Shown here one piece after another: positions 53,619-62,399 of a stretch of 64,000 nucleotides of DNA. The translations under genes were made by a program, and so were the position numbers. The number at the start of each line of letters is the position of its first letter. Within the stretch, counting starts at the first letter, position 1. This DNA comes from Aquiflexum balticum DSM 16537 (GTDB lineage Bacteria > Bacteroidota > Bacteroidia > Cytophagales > Cyclobacteriaceae): contig NZ_LT838813.1 in NCBI RefSeq assembly GCF_900176595.1, positions 1,832,501 to 1,896,500 of the forward strand, read 5' to 3'. The notes under the pieces were generated by a model. That model ran no database searches, was not told where the DNA came from, and saw only the letters and a program-made list of their open reading frames with translations.

Positions 53619-56474
53619 ATGGTAAAGAATCTATTAACAGGGTTTTTGGTGGTGGTTTTGATACTTCCCGCCTTCGCCCAAAGAAAACAGGCAAGTCCCC
53701 AAATTGTCAAAAAGCCATTGACCCATGCTGCTTATGACGAATGGAAAAGTATTACTTACAAAGAGCTCACCAATGATGGTAAGTACGCTGCTTACACTTT
53801 AAACCCCGAAGCGGCGGATGGTAAACTGGTCTTAATGGACCTTTCCATAAACACCAAAGATGAAGTACCGCGGGCAGAAAATATAAAACAAGGTTGGGAC
53901 AGCAGGTATTCTTTTATGCTGATCAAAGCACAAAAGGATCTGGTCAAAGAACTTCGCCGGGAAAAGAAGAAAAAAGAGGACATGCCAAAAGATACCTTGG
54001 GGATTTATTCTTGGACCAATAAAAAACTGGAAAAAATTCCCCACGTCAAATCCTATAAAATCCCCGAAAAAGCAGGGAATTGGATTGCTTATCAATTGGA
54101 AGCAGTTACTGAAGCCGAAAAGGAAAAAACAAATGGGAATGGACAGGAAAATTCCGAAAAAGCCAAACCAGCCCGTAAAATATCTGATGAAAACGGATTC
54201 CCATTGATTTTGAGTAACCTGGACAATGGTAAGCAGATGACCTTTGGTTTTGTCAAAGACTACACATTTGCAGAGAACGGTGAAGGCTTATTGTTTCATA
54301 CGACAGGGGATAATGGAGAACTCCAGCCCGGTATTTACTGGTATGACCTGAATGAAGGAAAGTTGCAGTCTGTTTTTGAAGCTAACCGCAAACATAAATT
54401 CAAATATCTGAGCATAGATGATTCAGGTTCCAAAGTTGCCTTCATTGCAGACTTGGATACTACCAAAGCATTGGTGCGGGAGCCGAAATTGTATTATTGG
54501 GACAAATCCATATCAAATGCCATAGTTTTGGCAGATCAAAGCACTACAGGAATCCCGGAAGAATGGTTGGTTTCTGAAAATTTCAATCCCTATTTTTCGA
54601 AAGATGGCAGCAAACTTTTTTTCGGAACAAACCCGGTTCCTTTTGTAAAGGATACGGCCTTGTTGGCTGAAGAAATTGTGAATGTGGAAGTCTGGCATTG
54701 GCAGGATGATTATATCTATCCCGAGCAAAATGTAAGGGCAGACAGGGAAAGAAAGCGGAGTTATCTGGCAGTGATGCATTTGGACAACCGGAAATTGGTG
54801 CAATTGGGAAATGAAAAAATGGAAGACATCAACGTCGGTGAAGAAGGAAATTCCAAATACGCATTGGGCAAAGATGACCGGAAATATAGAATAAGCCGCA
54901 CTTGGGACACAGGAGGGGCGCATGATTTATATATTGTGAATGTAGCTGATGGCAGTTCGAAACTGATTGAATCGGGTGTTCAGGGATATTCCAGACTATC
55001 CCCTTCTGCACAATATGCCTACTGGTTCAGCAATCCTGATACAGCTTGGTTTGCGCATCACATTACTTCCGGAAAAACATTGAAATTGACTTCAGGTATG
55101 GGTATCCCCTTTGCCGATGAGGAAAATGATGTGCCGGATTATCCTTCTTCTTATGGACTTGCCGGTTGGACCAAGGATGATGCAAGGATTTTGGTTTATG
55201 ACAAATACGATATCTGGTCTTTTGACCCTCAGGGAAAGGAGGATCCTATTAATTTGACCAAGGATGGAAGGGAAAAGAAGATAACTTACCGCTATGTCAA
55301 TCTGGACAGGGAAAAGCAATTCATAGATCAGGATGAGGTGATGCTTTTGACGGCATTTGATGAAAAGAGCAAATCATCCGGATATGTCAGGTATTCATTA
55401 AAGGATCGGAAACTTGATCCTTTGGTCATGAGTGCTCATAGATATGGAGGAATTCAAAAATCCAAAGAAGCAGACCTGTATCTTTACACAAAAGAGAATT
55501 TTCAGGAATTTCCTGATTTGTATGTTTCAGACTTGAATTTTTCCAAGCCAAAGAAAATCTCTGAAGCGAATCCACAGCAAAAGGAATATATCTGGGGTAC
55601 TGCGGAATTGGTTTATTGGAATTCATTGGACAATATTCCTTTGGAGGGAATTCTTTACAAACCAGAGAATTTTGATCCCAACAAAAAGTATCCCATGGTG
55701 GTGGTTTATTATGAGCGTTTTTCCAATACTATCCATCAGCATCACAAACCTGAACCAATCCGGTCTTTAGTTCACCGCACCATGTATGTCAGTAATGATT
55801 ACCTGATTTTTGTGCCGGATGTGGTTTACAGTACAGGCTATCCCGGTGAAAGCGCCTTCAATTGTATCATTCCGGGGGTCAACCATTTGATATCGCAAGG
55901 TTTTGTGGACAAAGATAGGGTCGGCATCCAAGGACATAGTTGGAGCGGATATCAGACAGCCTACATCCTTACAAGAACGAATATGTTCCGTGCTGCTGAA
56001 GCAGGGGCTATTGTTGCCAATATGACGAGTGCTTATGGTGGAATCAGGTGGGAATCAGGTAGGGCAAGAATGTTCCAATATGAAAAGGCACAGTCAAGAT
56101 TAGGTGTCAGTCTATGGGAAAATCCATTGCCTTATATTGAGAATTCACCTTTATTTTTTGCGAATAAAATTGAAACACCCATACTCCTTTTGCACAATGA
56201 TGCAGATGGGGCTGTGCCTTGGTATCAGGGAATAGAAATGTACTTGGCCATGAGAAGGCTCAATAAGCCTACCTGGATGCTGAATTATAATGGCGAGCCA
56301 CATTGGCCTGTCAAGAGAGAAAACCGTATCGATTTCCAGACCAGGATGATGCAGTTCTTTGACCACTACCTAAAGGATGCTCCTATGCCACGTTGGATGG
56401 AACGAGGAGTTCCTGCCATTGAAAAAGGAATTTATCAGGGATTGGAGCTTGTGGGGGAAGAGGATGGTATTTGA
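53619..56474 (+). CDS. Secreted S9 family prolyl oligopeptidase-type peptidase
   Basis: A 951-residue protein with a signal peptide (about 1-20, ending AFAQ). A long N-terminal beta-propeller region (about 40-620) is followed by an alpha/beta-hydrolase domain. The catalytic triad is S774 (GIQGHSWSGYQ), D863 (HNDADGAVPW) and H895 (GEPHWP). Related enzymes cut peptides after proline or act as dipeptidyl or acylaminoacyl peptidases; specificity is undetermined. Probably periplasmic or extracellular, feeding peptide catabolism. It ends at a hairpin at 56642-56677. Confidence 0.9.
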   Translation: MVKNLLTGFLVVVLILPAFAQRKQASPQIVKKPLTHAAYDEWKSITYKELTNDGKYAAYTLNPEAADGKLVLMDLSINTKDEVPRAENIKQGWDSRYSFMLIKAQKDLVKELRREKKKKEDMPKDTLGIYSWTNKKLEKIPHVKSYKIPEKAGNWIAYQLEAVTEAEKEKTNGNGQENSEKAKPARKISDENGFPLILSNLDNGKQMTFGFVKDYTFAENGEGLLFHTTGDNGELQPGIYWYDLNEGKLQSVFEANRKHKFKYLSIDDSGSKVAFIADLDTTKALVREPKLYYWDKSISNAIVLADQSTTGIPEEWLVSENFNPYFSKDGSKLFFGTNPVPFVKDTALLAEEIVNVEVWHWQDDYIYPEQNVRADRERKRSYLAVMHLDNRKLVQLGNEKMEDINVGEEGNSKYALGKDDRKYRISRTWDTGGAHDLYIVNVADGSSKLIESGVQGYSRLSPSAQYAYWFSNPDTAWFAHHITSGKTLKLTSGMGIPFADEENDVPDYPSSYGLAGWTKDDARILVYDKYDIWSFDPQGKEDPINLTKDGREKKITYRYVNLDREKQFIDQDEVMLLTAFDEKSKSSGYVRYSLKDRKLDPLVMSAHRYGGIQKSKEADLYLYTKENFQEFPDLYVSDLNFSKPKKISEANPQQKEYIWGTAELVYWNSLDNIPLEGILYKPENFDPNKKYPMVVVYYERFSNTIHQHHKPEPIRSLVHRTMYVSNDYLIFVPDVVYSTGYPGESAFNCIIPGVNHLISQGFVDKDRVGIQGHSWSGYQTAYILTRTNMFRAAEAGAIVANMTSAYGGIRWESGRARMFQYEKAQSRLGVSLWENPLPYIENSPLFFANKIETPILLLHNDADGAVPWYQGIEMYLAMRRLNKPTWMLNYNGEPHWPVKRENRIDFQTRMMQFFDHYLKDAPMPRWMERGVPAIEKGIYQGLELVGEEDGI

Positions 56475-56531
56475 TTTAAATATTTTAGGGAAAATATTGC
56501 ATTCAACATATTTCCGTTGGTTTGCGGGACA

Positions 56532-56549
56532 GATGTCGGATGACCGATG
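56532..56549. repeat. Dispersed 18-mer GATGTCGGATGACCGATG
   Basis: Exact reverse complement of 49448-49465. A few further bases (CCGATG) extend the likeness locally. Confidence 0.6.
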
Positions 56550-56641
56550 CCCGATGATGGCTTTGCTTTAGGTTTAAGCACCTTTTATATTTGTTTAAAC
56601 CCATTACTGGCGCAGATTTACGAAAAAAATATTAGCATATG

Positions 56642-56677
56642 ACCGGTTGTCAAATCGAAATGACAATCGGTTTTTTT
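56642..56677 (+). terminator. Terminator between the S9 peptidase and amidohydrolase genes
   Basis: ACCGGTTGTCA pairs with TGACAATCGGT, followed by T7. Confidence 0.8.
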
Positions 56678-56723
56678 ATTCTTAAGAAAAGACCTATTTT
56701 AAGCCTGTCAATCATTTATCAAT

Positions 56724-58316
56724 ATGAAAAAATCTATACTGCTTTTGTTTCTGGCTGTATTTTTACTTCCTGAAACTACTTTTGCCCAAGTCATGCCATC
56801 GCCCGACAGAAAGGAAGGGGATGGTCCCTATGACAAGCTGATCATTAGAGGAGTTACGCTGGTGGATGGGACAGGAGCACCTCCGATAGGTCCGGTGGAT
56901 ATTGTCGTCGAAAGAAATAAAATCGCGGAAGTAAGGATAGTGGGTTATCCTGGATTACCGATTAAAGAGGAAAGAAGGCCGAAAGCAGGTCCAAATGATA
57001 AGGTGATGGATCTGGAAGGCCATTATTTGCTTCCAGGTCTGATTGATATGCATGGCCACATTGGCGGTGCAGGTCAGGGTACTCCTGCAGAATATGTATT
57101 CAAACTTTGGATGGGGCATGGCATTACTACTGTGAGAGATCCTTCAGCTAGCAATGGCTTGAATTGGGTATTGGATCATAAAAAGAAATCTGCGGCCAAC
57201 ACGATCACCGCTCCAAGATTACTGGCTTATACAAGTTTTGGCCAAGGTGCTACCAAACCAATTACGAATGCTGTTGAGGCCAGAGCTTGGGTCAACGAAA
57301 ATGCAAAGAATGGAGCTGATGGCATCAAGTTTTTTGGTGCAAAACCAGAGGTAATGCAAGCAGCAATGGAAGAAAACAAAAGAATAGGATTACGTTCTGC
57401 AATGCATCATGCCCAAATGGATGTTGCCAGATGGAATGTACTTCATTCAGCCAGAGCAGGTTTGACTACTATGGAACACTGGTACGGTTTACCTGAAGCT
57501 TTGTTGGTGGATAGGACTATTCAGGATTACCGTTTGGACTATAATTACCAGAACGAGCAACACAGATTTGCGGAGGCTGGTAAACTCTGGAAACAGGCCG
57601 CAGCACCTTATTCTGATCATTGGAACAAGGTGATGCAGGAATTACTGGATTTGGATTTCACTATAGATCCTACTTTTAATATTTACGAGGCCAACCGTGA
57701 CCTGATGCGGGCAAGGAGGGCAGAATGGCATGAAGAATATACCCTCCCTTCTTTGTGGAGGTTCTATAAGCCATCGAGAGAATCCCATGGTTCCTATTGG
57801 TTTGATTGGACAACGGAAGAGGAAATTCAGTGGAAAGAAAATTATAGAATCTGGATGACCTTTGTCAATGAATATAAAAACCGGGGAGGGCGAGTTACAA
57901 CGGGATCCGATTCAGGATTTATTTATCAATTGTATGGCTTTGCATATATCCGTGAAATGGAATTGTTGAGGGAGGCCGGGTTCCATCCTTTGGAAGTTAT
58001 CCGGGCATCCACCATGCATGCGGCAGAAGCTTTGGGAATGGATAAGGAAATCGGGACTGTGGAAGTGGGGAAATTGGCAGATTTTGTGATTCTGGAAGAA
58101 AATCCCCTTCAAAACCTTAAAGTCCTTTATGGTACTGGTGCCATCAGAATAGATGAAAATAATGAACCTGTTAGAGTTGGCGGTGTGAAATATACCGTGA
58201 AGGATGGGATTGTATATGATGCCAAACAACTCCTTGAAGATGCCCGTATCATAGTGCAGCAGCATAAAGCCCGTGAAAATGCCATGAAGTTGAAGCAGCC
58301 GGGATTGGATTGGTGA
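56724..58316 (+). CDS. Secreted amidohydrolase family protein
   Basis: A 530-residue protein with a signal peptide (about 1-21, ending TTFAQ). The amidohydrolase metal site begins with H110 and H112 (LIDMHGHIGG). A further His pair lies at RSAMHHAQMD, and the late acidic ligand is probably in TTGSDSGF. The C-terminal segment EIGTVEVGKLADFVILEENPLQNL is typical for imidazolonepropionase/prolidase-like members. Substrates may be dipeptides or cyclic amides. It follows the S9 peptidase, so a peptide degradation role would fit, but this is only context. Confidence 0.88.
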   Translation: MKKSILLLFLAVFLLPETTFAQVMPSPDRKEGDGPYDKLIIRGVTLVDGTGAPPIGPVDIVVERNKIAEVRIVGYPGLPIKEERRPKAGPNDKVMDLEGHYLLPGLIDMHGHIGGAGQGTPAEYVFKLWMGHGITTVRDPSASNGLNWVLDHKKKSAANTITAPRLLAYTSFGQGATKPITNAVEARAWVNENAKNGADGIKFFGAKPEVMQAAMEENKRIGLRSAMHHAQMDVARWNVLHSARAGLTTMEHWYGLPEALLVDRTIQDYRLDYNYQNEQHRFAEAGKLWKQAAAPYSDHWNKVMQELLDLDFTIDPTFNIYEANRDLMRARRAEWHEEYTLPSLWRFYKPSRESHGSYWFDWTTEEEIQWKENYRIWMTFVNEYKNRGGRVTTGSDSGFIYQLYGFAYIREMELLREAGFHPLEVIRASTMHAAEALGMDKEIGTVEVGKLADFVILEENPLQNLKVLYGTGAIRIDENNEPVRVGGVKYTVKDGIVYDAKQLLEDARIIVQQHKARENAMKLKQPGLDW

Positions 58317-58410
58317 TTTGGAGAGGCGAGAGATTAGAAGCGAGAAGCGAGAGATTAGATATAAGAATCAAAGCCTGTCCCGAGTATCGGGGAGCCAAGA
58401 TACAAGAACC
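58317..58410. repeat. Purine-rich repeat tract with CCCGAGTATCGGGG hairpin
   Basis: GAGAGATTAGAAGCGAGAAG-like units and the hairpin CCCGAGTATCGGGGAG (58379-58394), matching the element at 45551-45660. Confidence 0.7.
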
Positions 58411-58488
58411 TAGAGAGAACAGAGGGCAGGCACTATTGATGTTTTGATAATCGAATGCAGTAACTATTGAATCAATTTCTTGGTACTA

Positions 58489-58507
58489 TGTACATCGTAC
58501 TTTGTAC
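58489..58507. repeat. Dispersed 19-mer TGTACATCGTACTTTGTAC
   Basis: Identical to a segment of the 23S-5S spacer at 2144-2162. Confidence 0.75.
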
Positions 58508-58536
58508 TAAATTTCTCAAACTTCGTACAATAAGAC

Positions 58537-59337
58537 ATGCCATATATCCAACTCAATAACATCAAGCTTTTTTACATCAAAGAAGGAGAAGGCAAAGAAA
58601 TTATTGTCTTTTCGCATGGTCTTCTTTGGAGCCACAAAATGTTTTTTGAACAGGTGGAATTTTTGAAAAAAAAATATACCGTCATTGCCTATGACCATAG
58701 AGGGCAAGGTCAATCAGAAGTAAATAACAGTCCTATCGACTTGGATATATTGACTGAGGATGTATTTGAACTGATAGATAAATTAGTGGGTCAACCTGTT
58801 CATTTTGCAGGTTTATCGATGGGAGGGTTTGTGGGGATGCGTTTGGCTGCACGCTATCCCGAAAAAGTCAAAAGCCTGATCTTGTTGGAAACCTCAGCTA
58901 ATGCTGAGCCTGTTGAAAACCTTCCAAAGTATAAATTTTTGAATGGGATAGTAAAACTATTTGGAGTTGTCCCAATGGTAGCTTCTAAGGTTATGCCCAT
59001 CATGTTTGCGCAGAGTTGGCTGGAAAATCCCAAAAATAAGGACGCGTACAAAAAATGGATTAAAGAACTGCAGTCCAACAAAAAAACAATTACCAAATCA
59101 GTGGAGGCAGTGATTTTTAGAAAAGGAGTGGAGGAAGAAATCCGGAACATCAAATGCCCCACCATGGTAGTAGTAGGAGATGAAGATGTGGCTACAAAGC
59201 CTGAGAAATCAAAATTCATTCAAATGGCCATTCCCAATTCCACGCTCCATATGGTGCCGGGTGCAGGCCACAGCAGCTGTATCGAAAAGCCTGAAGAAAT
59301 CAACCGGCTTATAGACGATTGGCTGGCCCAATTCTAA
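58537..59337 (+). CDS. Alpha/beta hydrolase
   Basis: A 266-residue cytoplasmic enzyme. The oxyanion segment is VFSHGLLWSH, the nucleophile is S94 in GLSMGG, the acid is probably D217 (GDEDVATKP) and the base is H245 (GAGHSSC). AYDHRGQGQSE is the typical early strand-helix block. It resembles 3-oxoadipate enol-lactonase or haloperoxidase-like hydrolases, but substrate cannot be decided. It lies just upstream of the marR gene and may belong to the same stress group. Confidence 0.9.
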   Translation: MPYIQLNNIKLFYIKEGEGKEIIVFSHGLLWSHKMFFEQVEFLKKKYTVIAYDHRGQGQSEVNNSPIDLDILTEDVFELIDKLVGQPVHFAGLSMGGFVGMRLAARYPEKVKSLILLETSANAEPVENLPKYKFLNGIVKLFGVVPMVASKVMPIMFAQSWLENPKNKDAYKKWIKELQSNKKTITKSVEAVIFRKGVEEEIRNIKCPTMVVVGDEDVATKPEKSKFIQMAIPNSTLHMVPGAGHSSCIEKPEEINRLIDDWLAQF

Positions 59338-59375
59338 TGGGGGAAAAAATAAACTGATGTTTTTTAAAAATTAAA

Positions 59376-59418
59376 TTGGAATTGAGAAACCTTTTATTAC
59401 TTTTGTATGTATATACAT
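59376..59418 (+). promoter_or_regulatory. marR promoter and ATGTATATACAT operator
   Basis: TTG at 59376-59378, a 19-bp spacer and TACTTTTG at 59398-59405 form a good promoter. The perfect palindrome ATGTATATACAT (59407-59418) covers the expected transcription start. This suggests autorepression by the downstream MarR protein. Confidence 0.6.
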
Positions 59419-59442
59419 TAAATACTTAAACATTATATACCG

Positions 59443-59892
59443 ATGAGGCTAGAAGAGGCGATAAAGCAGAAAGAGTTTACAGATCAGTATAACAAGGCAA
59501 TTGTAAATCTTCTTTACACGCAAAGTTTTATTGTTACAAAGCAGAGTAGCCTTTTCAAACCATTGGCTCTATCTCCTGAACAATACAATGTTTTAAGAAT
59601 TTTGAAAGGGCAAAAAGGAAGTCCTATTACAGTATCTTCTATTCAAGAGCGAATGCTTAACAAAATGTCCAATGCTTCGCGGTTAGTTGAAAAACTCAAA
59701 CAAAAAGGAATGGTAGTGAGAGAGGAATGTCCGACAGATAGAAGACAGGTTGATATTCTGATCACGGAGAAAGGATTGAATGTACTGAGTCAGTTGCATA
59801 ATCAAATGCATGAGTTGAACAGAAGTCTTATTCAATTGAACGAAGAGGAAGTAGATCAGTTAAACTTTCTTTTGGATAAACTGAGGGGATAA
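59443..59892 (+). CDS. MarR family transcriptional regulator
   Basis: A 149-residue winged-helix regulator. The recognition region spans SPEQYNVLRILKG through NKMSNASRLVEKLKQKGMV. The wing has the family motif CPTDRRQVDI, and dimerisation helices lie at both ends. One cysteine, at the wing (EECPTDRR), could in principle sense electrophiles. The neighbouring genes yceI, mhqO-like and mhqD-like resemble MhqR/YodB-type regulons, which answer quinones and catechols. Confidence 0.9.
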   Translation: MRLEEAIKQKEFTDQYNKAIVNLLYTQSFIVTKQSSLFKPLALSPEQYNVLRILKGQKGSPITVSSIQERMLNKMSNASRLVEKLKQKGMVVREECPTDRRQVDILITEKGLNVLSQLHNQMHELNRSLIQLNEEEVDQLNFLLDKLRG

Positions 59893-59907
59893 AAAAATTT
59901 AAACAAA

Positions 59908-59925
59908 TAAGTGTATAGACACTTA
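59908..59925 (+). promoter_or_regulatory. Operator-like palindrome before yceI
   Basis: TAAGTGT-ATAG-ACACTTA is a perfect 7-4-7 inverted repeat. Its centre TGTATAGACA resembles the marR-proximal TGTATATACA. It lies 38 bp before the yceI ATG. Confidence 0.55.
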
Positions 59926-59963
59926 ATGTAAATACAAACTAAAACCAATAAACAATTAAAATT

Positions 59964-60491
59964 ATGAGTACTACAACAGCAACAACTACTAAATGGGCAA
60001 TTGACCCTACACATTCAGAAGTATCATTCAAAGTAAAGCACTTGGTGATTTCTACGGTAACTGGATATTTCAAATCTTTTGAAGGTACCGTAGATACAGA
60101 ATCCGAGGATTTTGATGGAGCAAATATTTCCTTTTCGGCAGATATTGCCAGTATTTTCACCAATCAATCTGACAGGGACAATCATTTGAAATCAGCTGAT
60201 TTCTTTGATGCTGAGAAATTTCCCAAAATGTCATTTTCCGGTATTTTGAAAGGAAGTGCTTTGGAAGGTGAATTGACGATTAAGGATATTACTAAGAAAG
60301 TTACTTTGGATGTTGACTTTGGCGGAATAGTTGAAGATCCTTACGGACAAACCAAAGCCGGATTTGAAATTGAAGGTAAAATCAGTAGAAAAGAATTTGG
60401 TTTGATGTGGAATGCCGTAACCGAGGCAGGAAGTGTCGTCGTGAGTGACCAAGTAAGAATAATCGTTAACGCTCAGGTTGTAAAGCAATAG
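59964..60491 (+). CDS. YceI family lipid-binding protein
   Basis: A 175-residue YceI-domain protein, starting MSTTTATTTKWAIDPTHSEVSFKVKHL. Family blocks include VTGYFKSFEG, SDRDNHLKSADFFDAEKFP and GLMWNAVTEAGSVVVSDQVRI. No signal peptide is present, so it should be cytoplasmic, unlike many YceI proteins. The fold is a lipocalin-like barrel that binds isoprenoid or fatty lipids. It is probably controlled by the upstream MarR protein through the palindrome at 59908. Confidence 0.92.
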   Translation: MSTTTATTTKWAIDPTHSEVSFKVKHLVISTVTGYFKSFEGTVDTESEDFDGANISFSADIASIFTNQSDRDNHLKSADFFDAEKFPKMSFSGILKGSALEGELTIKDITKKVTLDVDFGGIVEDPYGQTKAGFEIEGKISRKEFGLMWNAVTEAGSVVVSDQVRIIVNAQVVKQ

Positions 60492-60500
60492 TTGAATTTG

Positions 60501-60540
60501 GACCTTTGGGTACGCCTCGGCGCACCCGAAGGTCTTTTTA
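60501..60540 (+). terminator. Terminator of yceI
   Basis: GACCTTTGGGTACGCC and GGCGCACCCGAAGGTC pair almost fully, then T5. Confidence 0.88.
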
Positions 60541-60599
60541 CCAAAATTTGAATTTGACTCAAATTATCCGAAAGTATATTTCATACAATTATTCTTGAA

Positions 60600-60631
60600 A
60601 ACCTTCGAGGTTTCTAAGACCTCGAAGGTTT
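60600..60631. repeat. ACCTTCGAGGT inverted repeat
   Basis: ACCTTCGAGGT and ACCTCGAAGGT flank an 8-nt loop. A small palindrome type frequent in this phylum. Confidence 0.6.
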
Positions 60632-60706
60632 AAAAAACCAACTTGCCACTATTTATGGATTACAAATTATCCAGTAACTTATTATCCAATTCAAAATATT
60701 AAAGCC

Positions 60707-61657
60707 ATGAAAACCCTGATCACCGGAATACATCATATCACAGCTATTGCAGGAAATCCCCAAAAGAATGTTGATTTCTACACGGGTATTTTGGGATTGA
60801 GGATGGTTAAAAAAACCATCAACTTCGATGCCCCGGATGTATACCATTTTTATTTTGGTGATGAGCTAGGAACTCCTGGAACAGTTTTTACCACTTTTCC
60901 TTTTGATGGAGCAAGGAAAGGCACTAAGGGAACAGGTGAATTGACTTACACGGCTTTCTCCATTCCCCAAGCGTCCTTGTCTTTTTGGATTGACAGGTTA
61001 GCTAAGTATAATATTCCAACATCTACTCCCTTGAGCCGTTTTGGTGAAAAATTGATCCGATTTGAGGATCATGACGGTATGGGAATTGAATTGATCGCCA
61101 ATGACAGGGATTCCAGAAAAGGTTGGACTTATGGCAATATCCCTTTGGAACATTCCATCAGGGGATTTTATGGAGCGACCCTGAATCTCAAAGCTAAAGA
61201 GTTGACAGAAAAGTTGCTCACCCAGTTTATGGATTACAAATTCATGGCTGAAGAAAATGGCCGTTTTCGATATGGAACCAAAGGTGAACCCGGGGATATT
61301 GTGGATATTGTTTTGGACAATAATGGACGTCAGGGAATCCAAAGTGCAGGTACGGTTCATCACATTGCTTTCAGGACGGCCAACACTTCTTCCCAATTGG
61401 AAATCCAGAAAATTTTGATGGAAAATGGATATCATGTGACTGAGGTAAAAGACAGGAATTATTTTAAATCCATTTATTTCAGAGAACCAGGCGGAGTCCT
61501 TTTTGAGATTGCTACAGATGAACCTGGATTTGCAATAGATGAGGATGAAGCACATTTGGGTGAATTGTTGAAATTACCCGAATGGGCAGAACCCCAGCGA
61601 GATAAAATAACTTCAAGATTGGCAAAAGTAAATTTGAATTTAGAAAGTTTTGCATAA
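60707..61657 (+). CDS. VOC-family ring-cleaving dioxygenase (MhqO-like)
   Basis: A 316-residue protein made of two glyoxalase/VOC units (about 5-130 and 150-285). Metal-ligand candidates are H8/H9 (GIHHITAIAG), the His in TVHHIAFRT and the Glu in GGVLFEIATDEPGF. It fits the MhqO/YodE group, thought to cleave hydroquinones or catechols. The following esterase gene is a common partner (MhqD); the two genes are 1-2 bp apart. Confidence 0.9.
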   Translation: MKTLITGIHHITAIAGNPQKNVDFYTGILGLRMVKKTINFDAPDVYHFYFGDELGTPGTVFTTFPFDGARKGTKGTGELTYTAFSIPQASLSFWIDRLAKYNIPTSTPLSRFGEKLIRFEDHDGMGIELIANDRDSRKGWTYGNIPLEHSIRGFYGATLNLKAKELTEKLLTQFMDYKFMAEENGRFRYGTKGEPGDIVDIVLDNNGRQGIQSAGTVHHIAFRTANTSSQLEIQKILMENGYHVTEVKDRNYFKSIYFREPGGVLFEIATDEPGFAIDEDEAHLGELLKLPEWAEPQRDKITSRLAKVNLNLESFA

Positions 61658-61658
61658 G

Positions 61659-62261
61659 ATGAAAACAGCAGGTATAGCATTGGATAAAGCCAAAAAGGTA
61701 GCCATTATGATTCATGGTCGTGGGGCCTCAGCGGATAGCATCCTTACGTTGAGGGATCATCTTCATATTGGTGAATTTGCACTATTAGCACCACAAGCTC
61801 AAGGAAATACATGGTATCCCTATAGCTTTATGGCACCTGATGCCAGCAATGAACCGGCATTATCTAATGCCATCAAAATGCTGGATGGAATTGTTGAAGA
61901 TTTAAAGTCAAAAGGTTTCAAATCTGAACAAATCTTTTTTATTGGTTTTTCTCAAGGGGCATGTCTTTCGTTGGAATATGCAACTCAAAATGCCCAAAAG
62001 TATGGCGGTGTGATTGCCTTTACAGGGGGATTAATAGGGGAGAAACTGAATAAGGGCAAATACAAAGGGGATTTTGAAGGAACAAAAGTTTTTATTGGGT
62101 CCAGTCATAAAGACATGCATGTGCCTTTAAGCAGGATCGAGGAATCAGCCGAATTGATAAAGCAAATGGGCGGGGAATTAAAAACTCTGGTCTTTAAAGA
62201 TCAAAATCATACCATCCGGCAAGAAGAGGTGGATTGGGTAAATGAGAATATCTTGAAATAA
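61659..62261 (+). CDS. Phospholipase/carboxylesterase-type hydrolase (MhqD-like)
   Basis: 200 residues from the ATG at 61659 (MKTAGIALDKAKKVAIMIHG), adjoining the mhqO-like stop. The oxyanion segment is IHGRGA, the nucleophile is S98 in GFSQGA, and the terminal His is in DQNHTIRQEE. It belongs with the putative hydrolases co-induced with MhqO under quinone stress. The pair ends at a hairpin terminator. Confidence 0.9.
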   Translation: MKTAGIALDKAKKVAIMIHGRGASADSILTLRDHLHIGEFALLAPQAQGNTWYPYSFMAPDASNEPALSNAIKMLDGIVEDLKSKGFKSEQIFFIGFSQGACLSLEYATQNAQKYGGVIAFTGGLIGEKLNKGKYKGDFEGTKVFIGSSHKDMHVPLSRIEESAELIKQMGGELKTLVFKDQNHTIRQEEVDWVNENILK

Positions 62262-62285
62262 ATATAGATTGCTAAACCAACTAGG

Positions 62286-62319
62286 AACCTGATCGAATTA
62301 TCGGTCAGGTTTTTTTTAT
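62286..62319 (+). terminator. Terminator of the mhqO-mhqD-like operon
   Basis: AACCTGATCG and CGGTCAGGTT flank AATTAT, followed by a T-run. Confidence 0.88.
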
Positions 62320-62399
62320 ACCAATCAGGTAATTGAATGGAAAAGAACTAATTTAGAATTGTTAAAACCATCTCCATATAAATAAGGTTTTGTTTTACC

